A stretch of 64,000 bases of DNA from Stutzerimonas xanthomarina DSM 18231 (GCF_900129835.1 NZ_FQXA01000005.1:124001-188000); one strand, 5' to 3'. Positions 18,682-32,277 are shown, numbered from the stretch's first letter. Made by a program: numbers and translations. The notes: generated from the sequence alone by a model not told the origin.

Positions 18682-20715
18682 TTACCGATCAGCCATGCCG
18701 AAGACCTTGAGCACGAACGCGTATTCCAGCGCGACGTCCTTGAGCGCTTGATAACGACCGCTCATGCCGCCATGCCCGGCACCGAATTCGGTTTTGAGCA
18801 GCAGCAGGTTGTTGTCGGTTTTGTTGGCGCGCAGTTTGGCTACCCATTTCGCAGCTTCCCAATACTGCACGCGACTGTCGTTGTAGCCAGCCACGGCGAG
18901 TATCGCCGGGTAGGGTTGATTGCGCACGTTTTCATAAGGGGCATATGCCTTTATTCGGGCATGAACTTCTGGCTGATTTGGATCGCCCCATTCGTCGTAT
19001 TCGGTGACCGTCAGCGGCAGGTCCGCGTTGAGCATGGTGTTCAGCACATCGACGAAGGGCACCTCGGCAATCGCGGCGCCGAACAGTTCAGGTCGTAGAT
19101 TCAGCGCCGCGCCGATCAGCAATCCCCCGGCACTGCCACCACTAATCGCGAGTCGACCTGGTTCGGTGTAGCCATCGCCTATCAGTTTCTCGGCGCAGGC
19201 AATGAAGTCGCCGAAGGTGTTCGGCTTGTGCTCCAGCTTTCCGGCGCGGTACCAGGCTTCGCCAAGATCGCCACCGCCTCGAACGTGGGCAATGGCGAAC
19301 ACGAATCCGCGATCTAGTAGAGACAAGCGTGCATGAGAGAACCACGGATCGAGACTGTGGCCGTACGCGCCGTAACCGTAGAGATACAGCGGCGCTGGTT
19401 TGCCGAGAAGCTCGCGGCGACCGACCAGGCTGATCGGTACCTGGGTACCGTCGGCGGCCGTCGCCCAGATGCGGCGGCTTTCGTAGGCATCGGCATCGAA
19501 CGGGCCTTCGACCGGTGTTTCCTTGAGCACCTTCTGATCGCCGTCGACCAGGTTCAACTGGCGAATCTGCGCGGGACGGTTCAGGGCCTCATAGCGCAGC
19601 CGAATGACCGGGCTATCGAATTCCAGTGTGTTATGAACATGCAGGCTGTAAGCCGCGTCGGGTAATTGCACCCGATAATGGCTGCCCTCTGCGGGCCGAA
19701 CCTCGATGATGGGCAGTCCCGATTCCCGCAGGCTCAGCGTGACCGCCCCTGCGTTCAGGCTGACGTCCTCGAGCATCACCGAGTCGCTGTGGCCGATCAG
19801 TTCTTGCCACTGATCGCGCTGTGGCGTGGCCTCTGGTGCGTGATAAAGCGCGAAGTTTATCCCGGCCTGGTTGCTACGAATCAGCCAGCGCCATTCTCCA
19901 TCCAGCAAGCCATGGTCGGGGTAGTATTCATGGTCTTCCTGGCGTGGCGCGAGGCAATCCCAGTCGCCATCAGGCTCATCCGCTGATAGCACCCAGGCTT
20001 CGCTGGTGGTCTTGCTGTTGGAAAGAATCACCAGCTGACGTTCGGAGCTGGCTCGGTAGCAGTGAACGAAATAGCGGCCGTCCGGATCGTGGTAGACCTC
20101 GGTGCGCTCGCCGTACCCCAGACGATGGCGATAGATCTTGTGAGGCCTGTGAGTATCGTCGAGTTCGCCGTAGAACAGCGTCTGATTGTCGTTAGCCCAA
20201 GTCATGCTCCCGTCGCAATCTTCGAAGGGCAGGGCAGTCACCTCGCCGGTGTGCAGATCCTTGACGAACAGTTGATAAATCTCATCACCTTGCGTGTCGA
20301 GGCTGTAAGCCAGTTTGCTGTGGTCCTGGCTGACGCTGAACGCGCCCAGCGACAGGAACCCTCCGGCTGCCAATTCATTGGGATCGAGCAAGAGCTGCTC
20401 GGCACTTTCGTCCACAGTGAACGAGCCGTCTGCGGGTCGGGGGCAGCGGTAGTGACGCGGATACTCATCACCGGCGGTGGTGCGCTGGTAGTAAAGCCAA
20501 GGCCCCCAGGGTGACGGCAGTGAAAGGTCTGTCTCGCGGATGCGGCCCTTGATCTCCTGAAACAGTGCCTCACGCAGCCCCGCCTGGTCGGCAAGCTGAT
20601 CCTCTAAATAGGCGTTCTCGGCCTTGAGGTAATCGAGCACCTCGGGTGCGTCACGACTCTCCAGCCATTTATACGGATCAACACCAGCATCCGTACGAGC
20701 AATCGGGGCAGACAT
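18682..20715 (-). CDS. ptrB: Oligopeptidase B (prolyl oligopeptidase family)
   Basis: Serine peptidase of 677 residues (S9A family). An N-terminal seven-bladed beta-propeller (about 70-400) gates the catalytic domain, which has the nucleophile Ser528 in GGSAGG, an Asp in the AGYNDSRVQYWE region and His in EFGAGHGG. The acidic residues expected for basic-P1 specificity are in the EYDEWGDP region, which favours oligopeptidase B over prolyl oligopeptidase. It cleaves short peptides after Arg/Lys. The start is ATG at 20715 with AGGAG 6 nt upstream; 51 upstream codons were discarded. No signal peptide. Confidence 0.92.
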   Translation of the reverse strand: MSAPIARTDAGVDPYKWLESRDAPEVLDYLKAENAYLEDQLADQAGLREALFQEIKGRIRETDLSLPSPWGPWLYYQRTTAGDEYPRHYRCPRPADGSFTVDESAEQLLLDPNELAAGGFLSLGAFSVSQDHSKLAYSLDTQGDEIYQLFVKDLHTGEVTALPFEDCDGSMTWANDNQTLFYGELDDTHRPHKIYRHRLGYGERTEVYHDPDGRYFVHCYRASSERQLVILSNSKTTSEAWVLSADEPDGDWDCLAPRQEDHEYYPDHGLLDGEWRWLIRSNQAGINFALYHAPEATPQRDQWQELIGHSDSVMLEDVSLNAGAVTLSLRESGLPIIEVRPAEGSHYRVQLPDAAYSLHVHNTLEFDSPVIRLRYEALNRPAQIRQLNLVDGDQKVLKETPVEGPFDADAYESRRIWATAADGTQVPISLVGRRELLGKPAPLYLYGYGAYGHSLDPWFSHARLSLLDRGFVFAIAHVRGGGDLGEAWYRAGKLEHKPNTFGDFIACAEKLIGDGYTEPGRLAISGGSAGGLLIGAALNLRPELFGAAIAEVPFVDVLNTMLNADLPLTVTEYDEWGDPNQPEVHARIKAYAPYENVRNQPYPAILAVAGYNDSRVQYWEAAKWVAKLRANKTDNNLLLLKTEFGAGHGGMSGRYQALKDVALEYAFVLKVFGMADR

Positions 20716-24503
<3,788 letters not shown>

Positions 24504-24523
24504 GCTATTTGGCGGCACGGAAG

Positions 24524-24549
24524 CCGGGGCCTTGTGCCCCGGTTTTTAT
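24524..24549 (+). terminator. Intrinsic terminator of fadBA
   Basis: CCGGGGC (24524-24530) pairs with GCCCCGG (24536-24542) around CTTGT and is followed by a TTTTTATTTTT run. It lies 20 bp after the fadA stop, a textbook intrinsic terminator that separates fadBA from the DUF1653 gene. Confidence 0.92.
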
Positions 24550-24582
24550 TTTTGATGAGTGATTTTTTCAGAGGCAGCCGCG

Positions 24583-24810
24583 ATGCAAGTCACGCCAGGC
24601 CGTTACCGCCATTACAAAGGCCCCGAGTATCGCGTATACGCAGTCGCTCGACATTCCGAAACGGAAGAGTCAGTGGTCTTCTATCAGGCGCTATACGGCG
24701 ATTTCGGGCTATGGGTTCGTCCGCTCTCGATGTTTACCGAAACGGTCGAGGTCGACGGCGAAACGCTTCCCCGTTTTGCCCTGATCGAAGCCGAGCCCGC
24801 TCGTTTTTAA
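24583..24810 (+). CDS. DUF1653 protein
   Basis: 75 residues. Matches the DUF1653 pattern: GRYRHYKGPEYRVYAVARHSETEE then VFYQALYGDFGLWVRPLSMF, a small all-beta fold. Function is unknown. ATG at 24583 has GAGG 8 nt upstream; an upstream GTG is not supported. It occupies the place of PA3012 between fadA and topA in P. aeruginosa. Confidence 0.85.
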   Translation: MQVTPGRYRHYKGPEYRVYAVARHSETEESVVFYQALYGDFGLWVRPLSMFTETVEVDGETLPRFALIEAEPARF

Positions 24811-25119
24811 GCAATATCTGCAGGAGCTGGCTTAACCCCTGCGCTTGACCTCGGCTCTATCGCCACTATATATAGCGGTGCTTTCGGACCGAGTGAAGAT
24901 GACGCTCCTCGGTTTAGGACGATAAAACCCAACCGGGCAGCTAGGCTGCCAATGGATTTTCGGTCATGGGTGCAAATGTTTTTTGGGGCAGTTGATTGCT
25001 CTCGCGGCTGGTAAGGCTGCTTCGCTTCTTATATTGGCAGGCCGGATGACGTTTCAACGTCGGGCTGTTGCCGGTTCAACAATCTCAGTTCACCTCTCGA
25101 TTCAGGAACTCTCCTCTCC
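24811..25119 (+). promoter_or_regulatory. topA upstream region
   Basis: 309 bp without a gene. The supercoiling-sensitive topA promoter should lie here. An A/T-rich patch with ACTATATATAG near 24863-24875 could be part of a promoter, but I cannot assign -35/-10 elements with confidence. Confidence 0.4.
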
Positions 25120-27732
25120 ATGGGTAAATCGCTGGTCATCGTGGAATCACCGGCCAAGGCCAAGACAATCAACAAGTATTTGGGCAACCAATACGTGGTG
25201 AAGTCGAGTATCGGCCACATCCGCGACCTTCCCACCAGCGGCTCTGCCAACAAGGAGCCGGTCAAGCGCGGTAAGGCTGCTGCGGCCGAAGCTCCGGCGC
25301 TTTCGCCGAAGGAGAAGGCCAAGCGTCAGCTGTTTACCCGTATGGGCATCGACCCCGAGCATGGCTGGAAGGCGAAGTACGAAATCCTGCCGGGCAAGGA
25401 AAAAGTCATCGATGAGCTTCGTCGCCTGGCCAAGGAAGCCGACACCATCTATCTCGCGACCGACTTGGATAGAGAAGGGGAGGCCATCGCCTGGCACCTG
25501 CGCGAGTCCATTGGCGGCGATGACAGTCGCTACAAGCGCGTGGTGTTCAACGAGATCACCAAGAAGGCGATCCAGGAGGCCTTCTCCAAGCCGGGCGACC
25601 TGGATATCAACCGCGTCAATGCTCAGCAAGCGCGGCGCTTCCTCGATCGTGTCGTGGGCTACATGGTCTCGCCGCTGCTCTGGTCGAAGATTGCCCGTGG
25701 GCTTTCGGCCGGTCGCGTTCAGTCGGTTGCCGTGAAGCTGGTGGTAGAGCGCGAGCGAGAGATCCGGGCGTTCGTTCCGGAAGAATATTGGGAAGTACAC
25801 GCGGACCTCGGTACGAGCGGCAATGCCAACGTTCGCTTCGAGGTCTCTCGCGAGAATGGCGAAGCCTTCAAACCCCTCAACGAAGCGCATGCCATGGCGG
25901 CGCTCGAGCAGCTCAAGGATTCGAGCTACAGCGTCACCAAGCGCGAGGACAAGCCGACCAGCAGCAAGCCGTCCGCGCCGTTCATCACATCAACTCTGCA
26001 GCAGGCGGCGAGCAACCGATTAGGGTTTGGCGTTAAGAAAACCATGATGATGGCGCAGCGTCTCTACGAGGCTGGCTACATCACCTACATGCGTACCGAC
26101 TCGACCAATCTGTCGGCCGATGCGCTGACGATGGTTCGTGGATTCATCGAAGACGAGTTTGGCGGCAAGTATCTGCCGGAAAAGCCCAACTTCTACTCCA
26201 GCAAGGAAGGCGCTCAGGAAGCTCACGAGGCGATTCGTCCATCGGACGTTAATCTGCGCCCAGCGCAGCTGACGGGAATGGAACGAGACGCCGAGCGCCT
26301 CTATGACCTTATCTGGCGCCAGTTCGTCGCGTGCCAGATGCCATCTGCCCAGTATCTGTCGACGAGCGTGACGGTCACTGCCGGCAACTTCGAGCTGCGC
26401 GCCAAGGGCCGCATTCTCAAATTTGACGGTTACACCAAGGTCATGCCGCAGCAAAGCAAGAGCGGCGAAGACGACGTGCTGCCGGAGATGAACAAGGGCG
26501 ATGGGATGAAGCTGATCAAGCTCGACCCGAGCCAACACTTCACCAAGCCGCCGGCGCGCTATTCGGAAGCGAGCCTGGTCAAGGAGATGGAGAAGCGTGG
26601 CATCGGCCGTCCATCGACCTATGCGGCGATCATCTCGACGATTCAGGACCGCGGCTACGTCTCTCTGCACAACCGCCGGTTCTATTCCGAGAAGATGGGC
26701 GACATCGTTACCGAGCGCCTGTCAGAAAGCTTCAACAATTTGATGGATTACGGTTTTACAGCCGGCATGGAGGAAAACCTCGACGACGTTGCCCAGGGCG
26801 AGCGGGAGTGGAAGCACGTACTCGATGAGTTTTATGGCGATTTCAAGAAAAAGCTCGAGGTGGCCGAGGCCGGCGAGAATGGCATGCGTGCAAACCAGCC
26901 GACCCTGACCGACATTCCCTGCAAGGTTTGCGGTCGGCCGATGATGATTCGCACAGCGTCAACCGGCGTCTTCCTCGGTTGTTCCGGCTACAGCCTGCCG
27001 CCTAAGGAGCGCTGCAAGTCCACGGTCAACCTCATCCCTGGCGATGAGATTGCCGCTGATGACGAAGGTGAGTCCGAATCCCGAGTGCTGTTGGGCAAAC
27101 ATCGTTGCCCGATCTGCAGCACGGCGATGGATGCCTATCTGCTCGACGAAACCCATAAGCTGCATATCTGTGGCAACAACCCCGACTGCACCGGTTACGA
27201 AATCGAAGAGGGTCAGTACCGCATCAAGGGCTATGAGGGGCCGAGCCTGGAATGCGACAAATGCGGCAGTGAAATGCAGCTCAAGACGGGCCGCTTTGGC
27301 AAGTTCTTCGGCTGCACGAACGCCGAATGCAAGAACACGCGTAAATTGCTCAGAAGCGGTGAGGCGGCTCCGCCGAAGATGGATGCGGTGAAGATGCCTG
27401 AGCTTAAATGTGAAAAGGTCGACGACACCTACGTGTTGCGTGACGGCGCGTCCGGTTTGTTCCTGGCCGCCAGCCAGTTCCCGAAAAACCGTGAGACCCG
27501 CGCACCCCTGGTGCTGGAGCTGATCCCCCATAAGGACGAGATCGACCCGAAGTATCACTTTCTGCTGACCGCGCCTAAGAAGGACTCGGAAGGGCGCGCA
27601 GCGGTGATCCGCTTCAGCCGCAAGACCAAGGAGCAATACGTCCAAACAGAGGTCAATGGAAAGCCGACCGGCTGGAAGGCGTTCTTTGATGGCGGCAAGT
27701 GGAAGGTAGAGGACAAGAGCACCGGCAAGTAA
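25120..27732 (+). CDS. topA: DNA topoisomerase I
   Basis: Type IA topoisomerase of 870 residues. The TOPRIM domain (about 1-145) starts [19 protein letters not shown] and has the DxDxEGE metal motif ([15 protein letters not shown]). The catalytic Tyr is in [14 protein letters not shown] (about 320). The C-terminus has a run of CxxC zinc ribbons ([26 protein letters not shown]) and a further C-terminal domain. It relaxes negative supercoils. The start is ATG in the standard place. The sequence looks complete, including the long C-terminal tail after residue 750. Confidence 0.97.
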   Translation: MGKSLVIVESPAKAKTINKYLGNQYVVKSSIGHIRDLPTSGSANKEPVKRGKAAAAEAPALSPKEKAKRQLFTRMGIDPEHGWKAKYEILPGKEKVIDELRRLAKEADTIYLATDLDREGEAIAWHLRESIGGDDSRYKRVVFNEITKKAIQEAFSKPGDLDINRVNAQQARRFLDRVVGYMVSPLLWSKIARGLSAGRVQSVAVKLVVEREREIRAFVPEEYWEVHADLGTSGNANVRFEVSRENGEAFKPLNEAHAMAALEQLKDSSYSVTKREDKPTSSKPSAPFITSTLQQAASNRLGFGVKKTMMMAQRLYEAGYITYMRTDSTNLSADALTMVRGFIEDEFGGKYLPEKPNFYSSKEGAQEAHEAIRPSDVNLRPAQLTGMERDAERLYDLIWRQFVACQMPSAQYLSTSVTVTAGNFELRAKGRILKFDGYTKVMPQQSKSGEDDVLPEMNKGDGMKLIKLDPSQHFTKPPARYSEASLVKEMEKRGIGRPSTYAAIISTIQDRGYVSLHNRRFYSEKMGDIVTERLSESFNNLMDYGFTAGMEENLDDVAQGEREWKHVLDEFYGDFKKKLEVAEAGENGMRANQPTLTDIPCKVCGRPMMIRTASTGVFLGCSGYSLPPKERCKSTVNLIPGDEIAADDEGESESRVLLGKHRCPICSTAMDAYLLDETHKLHICGNNPDCTGYEIEEGQYRIKGYEGPSLECDKCGSEMQLKTGRFGKFFGCTNAECKNTRKLLRSGEAAPPKMDAVKMPELKCEKVDDTYVLRDGASGLFLAASQFPKNRETRAPLVLELIPHKDEIDPKYHFLLTAPKKDSEGRAAVIRFSRKTKEQYVQTEVNGKPTGWKAFFDGGKWKVEDKSTGK

Positions 27733-27808
27733 CTGGCAATCGCGAGTCGGAACCCGGTTTTCCACGGGCTTCGACTCGTAGCGTTTCAATTCCTGGGAGA
27801 CCGTCGCC

Positions 27809-28327
27809 ATGGCTCATGAGCTGTACACCCGCACCAACCAGAAAATCTACTTCGCCGGACTCGCACTCGAAAACTGGCGGCGGGTCGAAGAGAACGGTGC
27901 GATGAATGCACCAGGCCTTATCCAGGCAGAGCGCGAGGCTAGCCTTTTTCATCTGTACGGCGCCTTGTTGGGATTGTGTCACGAGATCGCTGGCTACTAT
28001 CGCCTGCCCGAAGCCAGCGCACCGCGTCCAGAATTGCTGCTGGCGCCCTCTGCACAGGGCTCATCATCAAGCCCCGAACTCGCTGAGCTGATCGAGCTGG
28101 CCGAGCATTCCGAAACATGGTTGGCGCAACTGCTGAAAGCACACTCGGCACTATTCGAGCCGCCTCGTGAACCTGCCAAGGCCAAGACCGATCCAACCAT
28201 GCCGTTGATCGAGGCCGTCAGTGTGGAAGAACAAGTGCCAGCATTGGCGCGGGAAGAGCTGGAGGCCTGGCGCCGCAGTTTGAAAGAGCTGGCATTACGC
28301 TTTCGCGAGTCGCTTACCGAGTGGTAA
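27809..28327 (+). CDS. DUF6586 family protein
   Basis: 172 residues, mainly helical, rich in Glu/Leu, with the N-terminus MAHELYTRTNQKIYFAGLAL characteristic of this Pseudomonas family (the PA3010 position between topA and sulA). No signal peptide or membrane segment. Function is unknown. ATG has GGGAG upstream. It is 76 bp after topA and could be read through from it. Confidence 0.8.
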   Translation: MAHELYTRTNQKIYFAGLALENWRRVEENGAMNAPGLIQAEREASLFHLYGALLGLCHEIAGYYRLPEASAPRPELLLAPSAQGSSSSPELAELIELAEHSETWLAQLLKAHSALFEPPREPAKAKTDPTMPLIEAVSVEEQVPALAREELEAWRRSLKELALRFRESLTEW

Positions 28328-28364
28328 GCGAATGAGGTGCAACGGAACGAAGTTTGCGATTGCA

Positions 28365-29204
28365 TCAGCTGCGTTGCTTGAACCCTAGAACCAGAGCGAT
28401 ACCGCCGAGAATCGCAAGGCCGGCGATCAGCAACTTTCCGGTCAAGGGCTCCCCTAGCAACAGGCTCCCCGCCAGCGCTGTAATTAGCGGCACGCTCAGT
28501 TGCACGCTGGCAGCCTGGATAGCTCCGAGGCCGGGGAGTGCTGCATACCAGATGGCATAACCGATGCCAGAGGTCAAACCGCCAGACAGCAGCGCAAAGA
28601 CCACTCCGGCGCTGTCCCACTCCAGATTGTTCAGCGCAAGCAGGCATAGCAAGATGACGATTGGCAGGGTGCGAATGAAGTTGCCGGCGGTAGCAGCCAG
28701 CGAGTCCGCCGTACCCTTACCCAATAACGAATAGGTTCCCCACGCCACGCCGGCCAGCACCATCAGCAGCGAAGCCGATAGCGGCGGCGTACTCGTGCCG
28801 GGTAGCAGGAGTGCTACTAGGCCAGCGCCTGCCAAAAGCATTCCGACACTCTGCCTCCAATGCAGGCGCTCGCCCTTCAGTATCCCCCAGGCGATCATGC
28901 TCAACTGCACGGCTCCGAACAACAACAGCGCACCAGCACCCGCATCAAGGTTGAGATAGGCATAGGAAAACGAGACTGCATAAGTGAACAGTGCAAAGGC
29001 GCCGCGCCAACTGGCTAAGGACGAAGAAGGTCGTTTGCGCAGACATACCAATAGCCACAGCACCAGTGCCCCAGCAAAAAGGCGCAGGGCTGTGAAGCTG
29101 GCCGGATCGATCTGACTGTCACGTAGTGCTGCACGGCAAAGCAGTGAGTTACCGGCGAAGGCAAACATGGCCAGCGCAGTCAATAGCAGGGTTCTTAGCG
29201 TCAT
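28365..29204 (-). CDS. EamA/DMT-family transporter
   Basis: 279 residues with about ten hydrophobic segments in two EamA repeats (first half 1-135, second about 145-275). The first helix is LLLTALAMFAFAGNSLLCRAAL and the second repeat begins LMVLAGVAWGTYSLLGKG. Such drug/metabolite transporters export small metabolites; the substrate is unknown. ATG at 29204 gives a normal N-terminus; 55 upstream codons are rejected. It is on the minus strand between two plus-strand small genes and does not occupy this place in P. aeruginosa as I recall it, so it may be an insertion into the block. Confidence 0.88.
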   Translation of the reverse strand: MTLRTLLLTALAMFAFAGNSLLCRAALRDSQIDPASFTALRLFAGALVLWLLVCLRKRPSSSLASWRGAFALFTYAVSFSYAYLNLDAGAGALLLFGAVQLSMIAWGILKGERLHWRQSVGMLLAGAGLVALLLPGTSTPPLSASLLMVLAGVAWGTYSLLGKGTADSLAATAGNFIRTLPIVILLCLLALNNLEWDSAGVVFALLSGGLTSGIGYAIWYAALPGLGAIQAASVQLSVPLITALAGSLLLGEPLTGKLLIAGLAILGGIALVLGFKQRS

Positions 29205-29381
29205 TCTACGATCCGGTCCACGATTGGCCGCTATCCTACTGTGCCGTCGCGTTACTGCGCATCTGCTTCTGCCTGCGCGAGACTGTGCGGTGATCCAGCA
29301 TCGCGTCTCGGCAGCTAGACCCAAAGGCTGCCGGCAGGCCGGTCGGCTGTTACAATGCGCCGTTTTCAAGGGAGCATGCTC

Positions 29382-29618
29382 ATGCCAACGTCTTTTCTGG
29401 AGATCGTCGAGCTACCCGACGGCAGCATTGTGCTGCGTCGCGCCGAGGACGAAGGCGTATTGGTCACGCTGGATTTTTCCGACGATGCCAAGGCGTTCCT
29501 GCAAGGTCAGCATGTCGAGATTGCCAAGGCTATGTTCAACACTGGCGTGCAGATGGCGGGTCGGGTATCGGAAGGTGACTTCGAGCGGGAGGAAGAGGGG
29601 CCGCGCGTACTGCATTGA
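29382..29618 (+). CDS. Small conserved hypothetical protein
   Basis: 78 residues, acidic and without a signal peptide (PTSFLEIVELPDGSIVLRRA). It occupies the place of PA3009 next to sulA. The start is taken as ATG at 29382 because GGGAG lies 7 nt upstream; ATG at 29376 is too close to it. No domain recognised. Predicts as beta strands followed by an amphipathic helix. Confidence 0.75.
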   Translation: MPTSFLEIVELPDGSIVLRRAEDEGVLVTLDFSDDAKAFLQGQHVEIAKAMFNTGVQMAGRVSEGDFEREEEGPRVLH

Positions 29619-29692
29619 GGCTTGGATGCCTGGTTGCCTTTGCGGCACCTGGCGGGTTTCGGCACATCCTTATGCCGAGTGGCTGGGGCGTA

Positions 29693-30172
29693 TCAGCTAC
29701 CCAGACGTATATTCAAACTTTGTGCATTACCCTGAGCGGCCGCTACACGAAGCTTCAGTCGGCTCGCCTTATCGAGTCGTGGGAACCAGGTAATGACCGT
29801 GTGGCTGCAGCCTGATACCAATGCCTTGCATCCCAGTTCAAGGGCAGTCTGACTTTCACGAGCTTGGAGCAACAGGATACGGTCACGATTCAGTCCGGTT
29901 TCTCGCAGCCAACTTTGTGAAATCGACGCAGGTGGAGCAATCACGGTGAGCCAGCGCGTATCTGCTGCCTCACTGAGATCGCGCAGTATGGGGGCGAGCA
30001 GCTGGCGGCAGTGATCCCCGCTACCGGTCAGCGTCATTTCGCTCAGGCAGTCGTCGGCGGGATGTGGAGCTTGAGGTACCTCGCCGAACGGTGTCAGGCG
30101 ATGCGCGATTAACCCATCGAACAAGGGAAGCTGCGGGGGTTTGCCTGCGGTGGGGTGCGGATGGTACTGCAT
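29693..30172 (-). CDS. sulA: SulA, SOS cell-division inhibitor
   Basis: 159 residues, matching Pseudomonas SulA: basic and Pro-rich N-terminus, then the RecA-like fold (RWLTVIAPPASISQSWLRET and LELGCKALVSGCSHTVITWF). It blocks FtsZ assembly during the SOS response. It starts 10 bp after the lexA stop on the same strand, so LexA controls it in a lexA-sulA operon. No separate SOS box is seen directly upstream. Confidence 0.88.
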   Translation of the reverse strand: MQYHPHPTAGKPPQLPLFDGLIAHRLTPFGEVPQAPHPADDCLSEMTLTGSGDHCRQLLAPILRDLSEAADTRWLTVIAPPASISQSWLRETGLNRDRILLLQARESQTALELGCKALVSGCSHTVITWFPRLDKASRLKLRVAAAQGNAQSLNIRLGS

Positions 30173-30182
30173 GAACCTCTCC

Positions 30183-30791
30183 TTAGCGGCGTATGACGCC
30201 GACGCTCAAACCTTCGATAACCAACTCTTGCTGTTCGAGATCAATTTCAATAGGCGCAAACTCGGGATTTTCAGCGAGCAGCCAGACCCTGCTGCCTTCA
30301 CGTTTGAAACGCTTAACGGTTACTTCGTCATCGATGCGAGCCACGACTACCTGTCCATTACGCGCTTCGCGCGTGGTATGGACCGCTAGCAAGTCCCCAT
30401 CAAATATGCCGATATCCTTCATGCTCATGCCGTGCACGCGCAGTAGATAATCGGCCTTCGGCTGGAAAAATGAAGGATTGATCTGGCAAGATTCTTCGAC
30501 ATGTTGCTGCGCCAGAATTGGCGCACCGGCAGCAACCCGGCCAATTACCGGTAAACCGTTGTCCTCTGCAGCAGGCTCGAAACCCGGAATACGTATCCCG
30601 CGAGAAGCGCCGGGCGTCATCTCGATGGCTCCTTTGCGAGCCAAAGCCTTGAGGTGTTCCTCCGCCGCGTTGGGTGATTTGAAACCCAGTTCCTGAGCAA
30701 TCTCGGCACGGGTCGGCGGGTAGCCGTTGTCTTCAAGGCAGCGCTTGATGAACGCGAGAATTTCCGACTGGCGAGGGGTCAGTTTGATCAT
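30183..30791 (-). CDS. lexA: LexA, SOS repressor
   Basis: 202 residues. N-terminal winged helix-turn-helix ([20 protein letters not shown]), self-cleavage bond Ala88-Gly89 in GRVAAGAP, and the Ser123 (VHGMSMKD) and Lys160 (VTVKRF) catalytic dyad are all present. It represses SOS genes until RecA filaments promote cleavage. Two SOS boxes lie directly upstream, giving autoregulation, and psrA is divergent. It heads the lexA-sulA operon. Confidence 0.97.
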   Translation of the reverse strand: MIKLTPRQSEILAFIKRCLEDNGYPPTRAEIAQELGFKSPNAAEEHLKALARKGAIEMTPGASRGIRIPGFEPAAEDNGLPVIGRVAAGAPILAQQHVEESCQINPSFFQPKADYLLRVHGMSMKDIGIFDGDLLAVHTTREARNGQVVVARIDDEVTVKRFKREGSRVWLLAENPEFAPIEIDLEQQELVIEGLSVGVIRR

Positions 30792-30802
30792 CGAATGGGT
30801 CT

Positions 30803-30818
30803 CTGTTCTTTTATACAG
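30803..30818 (-). promoter_or_regulatory. LexA (SOS) box 1 of lexA
   Basis: On the minus strand the site reads CTGTATAAAAGAACAG, CTG-N10-CAG, matching the SOS consensus CTGT(AT)4ACAG well. It is the promoter-proximal of two boxes and lies 11-27 bp before the lexA start. Confidence 0.88.
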
Positions 30819-30821
30819 TGA

Positions 30822-30837
30822 CTGGGATTATATACAG
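30822..30837 (-). promoter_or_regulatory. LexA (SOS) box 2 of lexA
   Basis: On the minus strand CTGTATATAATCCCAG, also CTG-N10-CAG, with one weak half. It is 3 bp from box 1. Two adjacent boxes recall the lexA operator of E. coli and predict tight autorepression. Confidence 0.85.
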
Positions 30838-30948
30838 TGCCGATTGCTTGGCAATCGTTGTTTGAAGTAGACGCAGGCTATCTCTGATCACGCTTTGAAC
30901 CCGTTGCCAGAGTTATTTGGCGTTATGTCGGTTGACTTGGGGTAGGTT

Positions 30949-30975
30949 GAAACGTAAGTTTCAAACAGATGTTTG
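30949..30975 (+). promoter_or_regulatory. Paired PsrA operator upstream of psrA
   Basis: Two 14-bp boxes share one base: GAAACGTAAGTTTC (30949-30962) and CAAACAGATGTTTG (30962-30975). Both fully match (G/C)AAAC-N4-GTTT(G/C), the PsrA motif. The second ends 14 bp before the psrA ATG. This fits the known negative autoregulation of psrA. The same two-box layout occurs upstream of fadB. Confidence 0.85.
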
Positions 30976-30989
30976 TCGGGAGAGAGGGC

Positions 30990-31697
30990 ATGGCGCAGTC
31001 CGAAACAGTCGAGCGTATTCTGGACGCGGCGGAGCAGCTATTCGCTGAGAAGGGGTTCGCCGAGACGTCGCTGCGTCTGATCACCAGCAAAGCGGGCGTC
31101 AACCTGGCCGCCGTGAATTATCACTTCGGCTCAAAAAAAGCGCTTATTCAGGCTGTTTTTTCGCGTTTTCTGGGTCCATTCTGCGTGAGCCTCGAGCGTG
31201 AGCTCGACAGACGCGAAGCGCAATCCGACAGGAAGGAAAGTCTCGAGGAGCTGCTTGAGATTCTGGTTGAGCAGGCCCTGGCAGTAACGCCACGCAGTGG
31301 CGATGACCTGTCCATTTTCATGCGCCTGCTCGGGCTTTCGTTCAGTCAGAGCCAGGGTCACCTGCGTCGTTATCTTGAGGACATGTACGGCAAGGTATTC
31401 CGCCGCTATATGCATCGAGTCCACGAGGCCGCTCCATCAATCCCACCAATTGAATTGTTCTGGCGGGTGCATTTCATGCTCGGCGCAGCCGCGTTCAGCA
31501 TGTCGGGGATCAAGGCTCTTCGGGCGATCGCCGAGAACGATTTTGGCGCCAGGACTTCAATCGAACAGGTCATGCGCATGATGGTGCCGTTCCTTGCTGC
31601 GGGAATGCGGGCCGATTCAGGTGTGGCTGATCCTGGACTTGTTCAGGCACATCCGATTGCCCGGCGTAACGCGCTGGCGATGCCGACCAAGGGTTAG
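30990..31697 (+). CDS. psrA: PsrA, TetR-family fatty-acid-responsive regulator
   Basis: 235 residues. TetR helix-turn-helix at about 8-52 (ERILDAAEQLFAEKGFAETS and GVNLAAVNYHFGSKKALIQA), then a helical ligand domain. Very close to P. aeruginosa PsrA, which represses itself and the fadBA beta-oxidation operon and activates rpoS; long-chain fatty acids release it. ATG at 30990 preceded by GAGAGAGGG; an upstream in-frame ATG at 30969 lies inside the operator and is unlikely. Divergent from lexA. Confidence 0.94.
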   Translation: MAQSETVERILDAAEQLFAEKGFAETSLRLITSKAGVNLAAVNYHFGSKKALIQAVFSRFLGPFCVSLERELDRREAQSDRKESLEELLEILVEQALAVTPRSGDDLSIFMRLLGLSFSQSQGHLRRYLEDMYGKVFRRYMHRVHEAAPSIPPIELFWRVHFMLGAAAFSMSGIKALRAIAENDFGARTSIEQVMRMMVPFLAAGMRADSGVADPGLVQAHPIARRNALAMPTKG

Positions 31698-31736
31698 GGT
31701 GCATCCTCAGAGCGCGATCAGCTAAGCTAGCCGCCC

Positions 31737-32276
31737 ATGACTGACCTCGATTTCCTCCACGTTTCGATCGCTGACCAGATGCTGTACGGTTTTACCGGTT
31801 CCCGCCTGCGGCTCCGGTTGCCAGTGTCGACTGCGCTTAATGGCGTAGGCGAGCGTAATGGCTCTGGTTGTACGCCGCGAGGTCGCCACCGGGTGCGTGC
31901 GCGTATTGGTGAGGGCCTGCCTTTGGGCGCGGTGTTGCGTGGACGACGCTGGACCGGTGAGGTATGGAATGCTGACCTACATGACCAGTATCCTGGCCGT
32001 GACTGGATTCTGACCCGAATTCTATGGCTTAGCGGCTGTGAGGCTGGCTATAACCGGATGGGGTCGGTGGATACCTTCCGTCGCTATATATATATGCATG
32101 GCACGCCGGACTCTGAGCCTATGGGCATACCGCGCTCTCATGGCTGCATCAGGATGCGCAATGCCGATCTGCTCGAGCTTTTCCCTCGTGTGCCCGCTGG
32201 TTGTGCCGTGCATATCGGCGAAGCAGCATGTCCGGACTGGTCGAGCGCAACACTTATTCAAGGATTCGCCGACTGA
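31737..32276 (+). CDS. L,D-transpeptidase (YkuD domain)
   Basis: 179 residues. The YkuD catalytic motif YIYMHGTPDSEPMGIPRSHG continues CIRM, with His121, His135 and nucleophile Cys137. No clear signal peptide is visible, so the protein may be cytoplasmic or the start incorrectly placed. Such enzymes form 3-3 peptidoglycan links or attach lipoproteins; the recycling neighbour nagZ fits a muropeptide role. The stop is 1 bp before the nagZ start. Confidence 0.88.
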   Translation: MTDLDFLHVSIADQMLYGFTGSRLRLRLPVSTALNGVGERNGSGCTPRGRHRVRARIGEGLPLGAVLRGRRWTGEVWNADLHDQYPGRDWILTRILWLSGCEAGYNRMGSVDTFRRYIYMHGTPDSEPMGIPRSHGCIRMRNADLLELFPRVPAGCAVHIGEAACPDWSSATLIQGFAD

Positions 32277-32277
32277 C

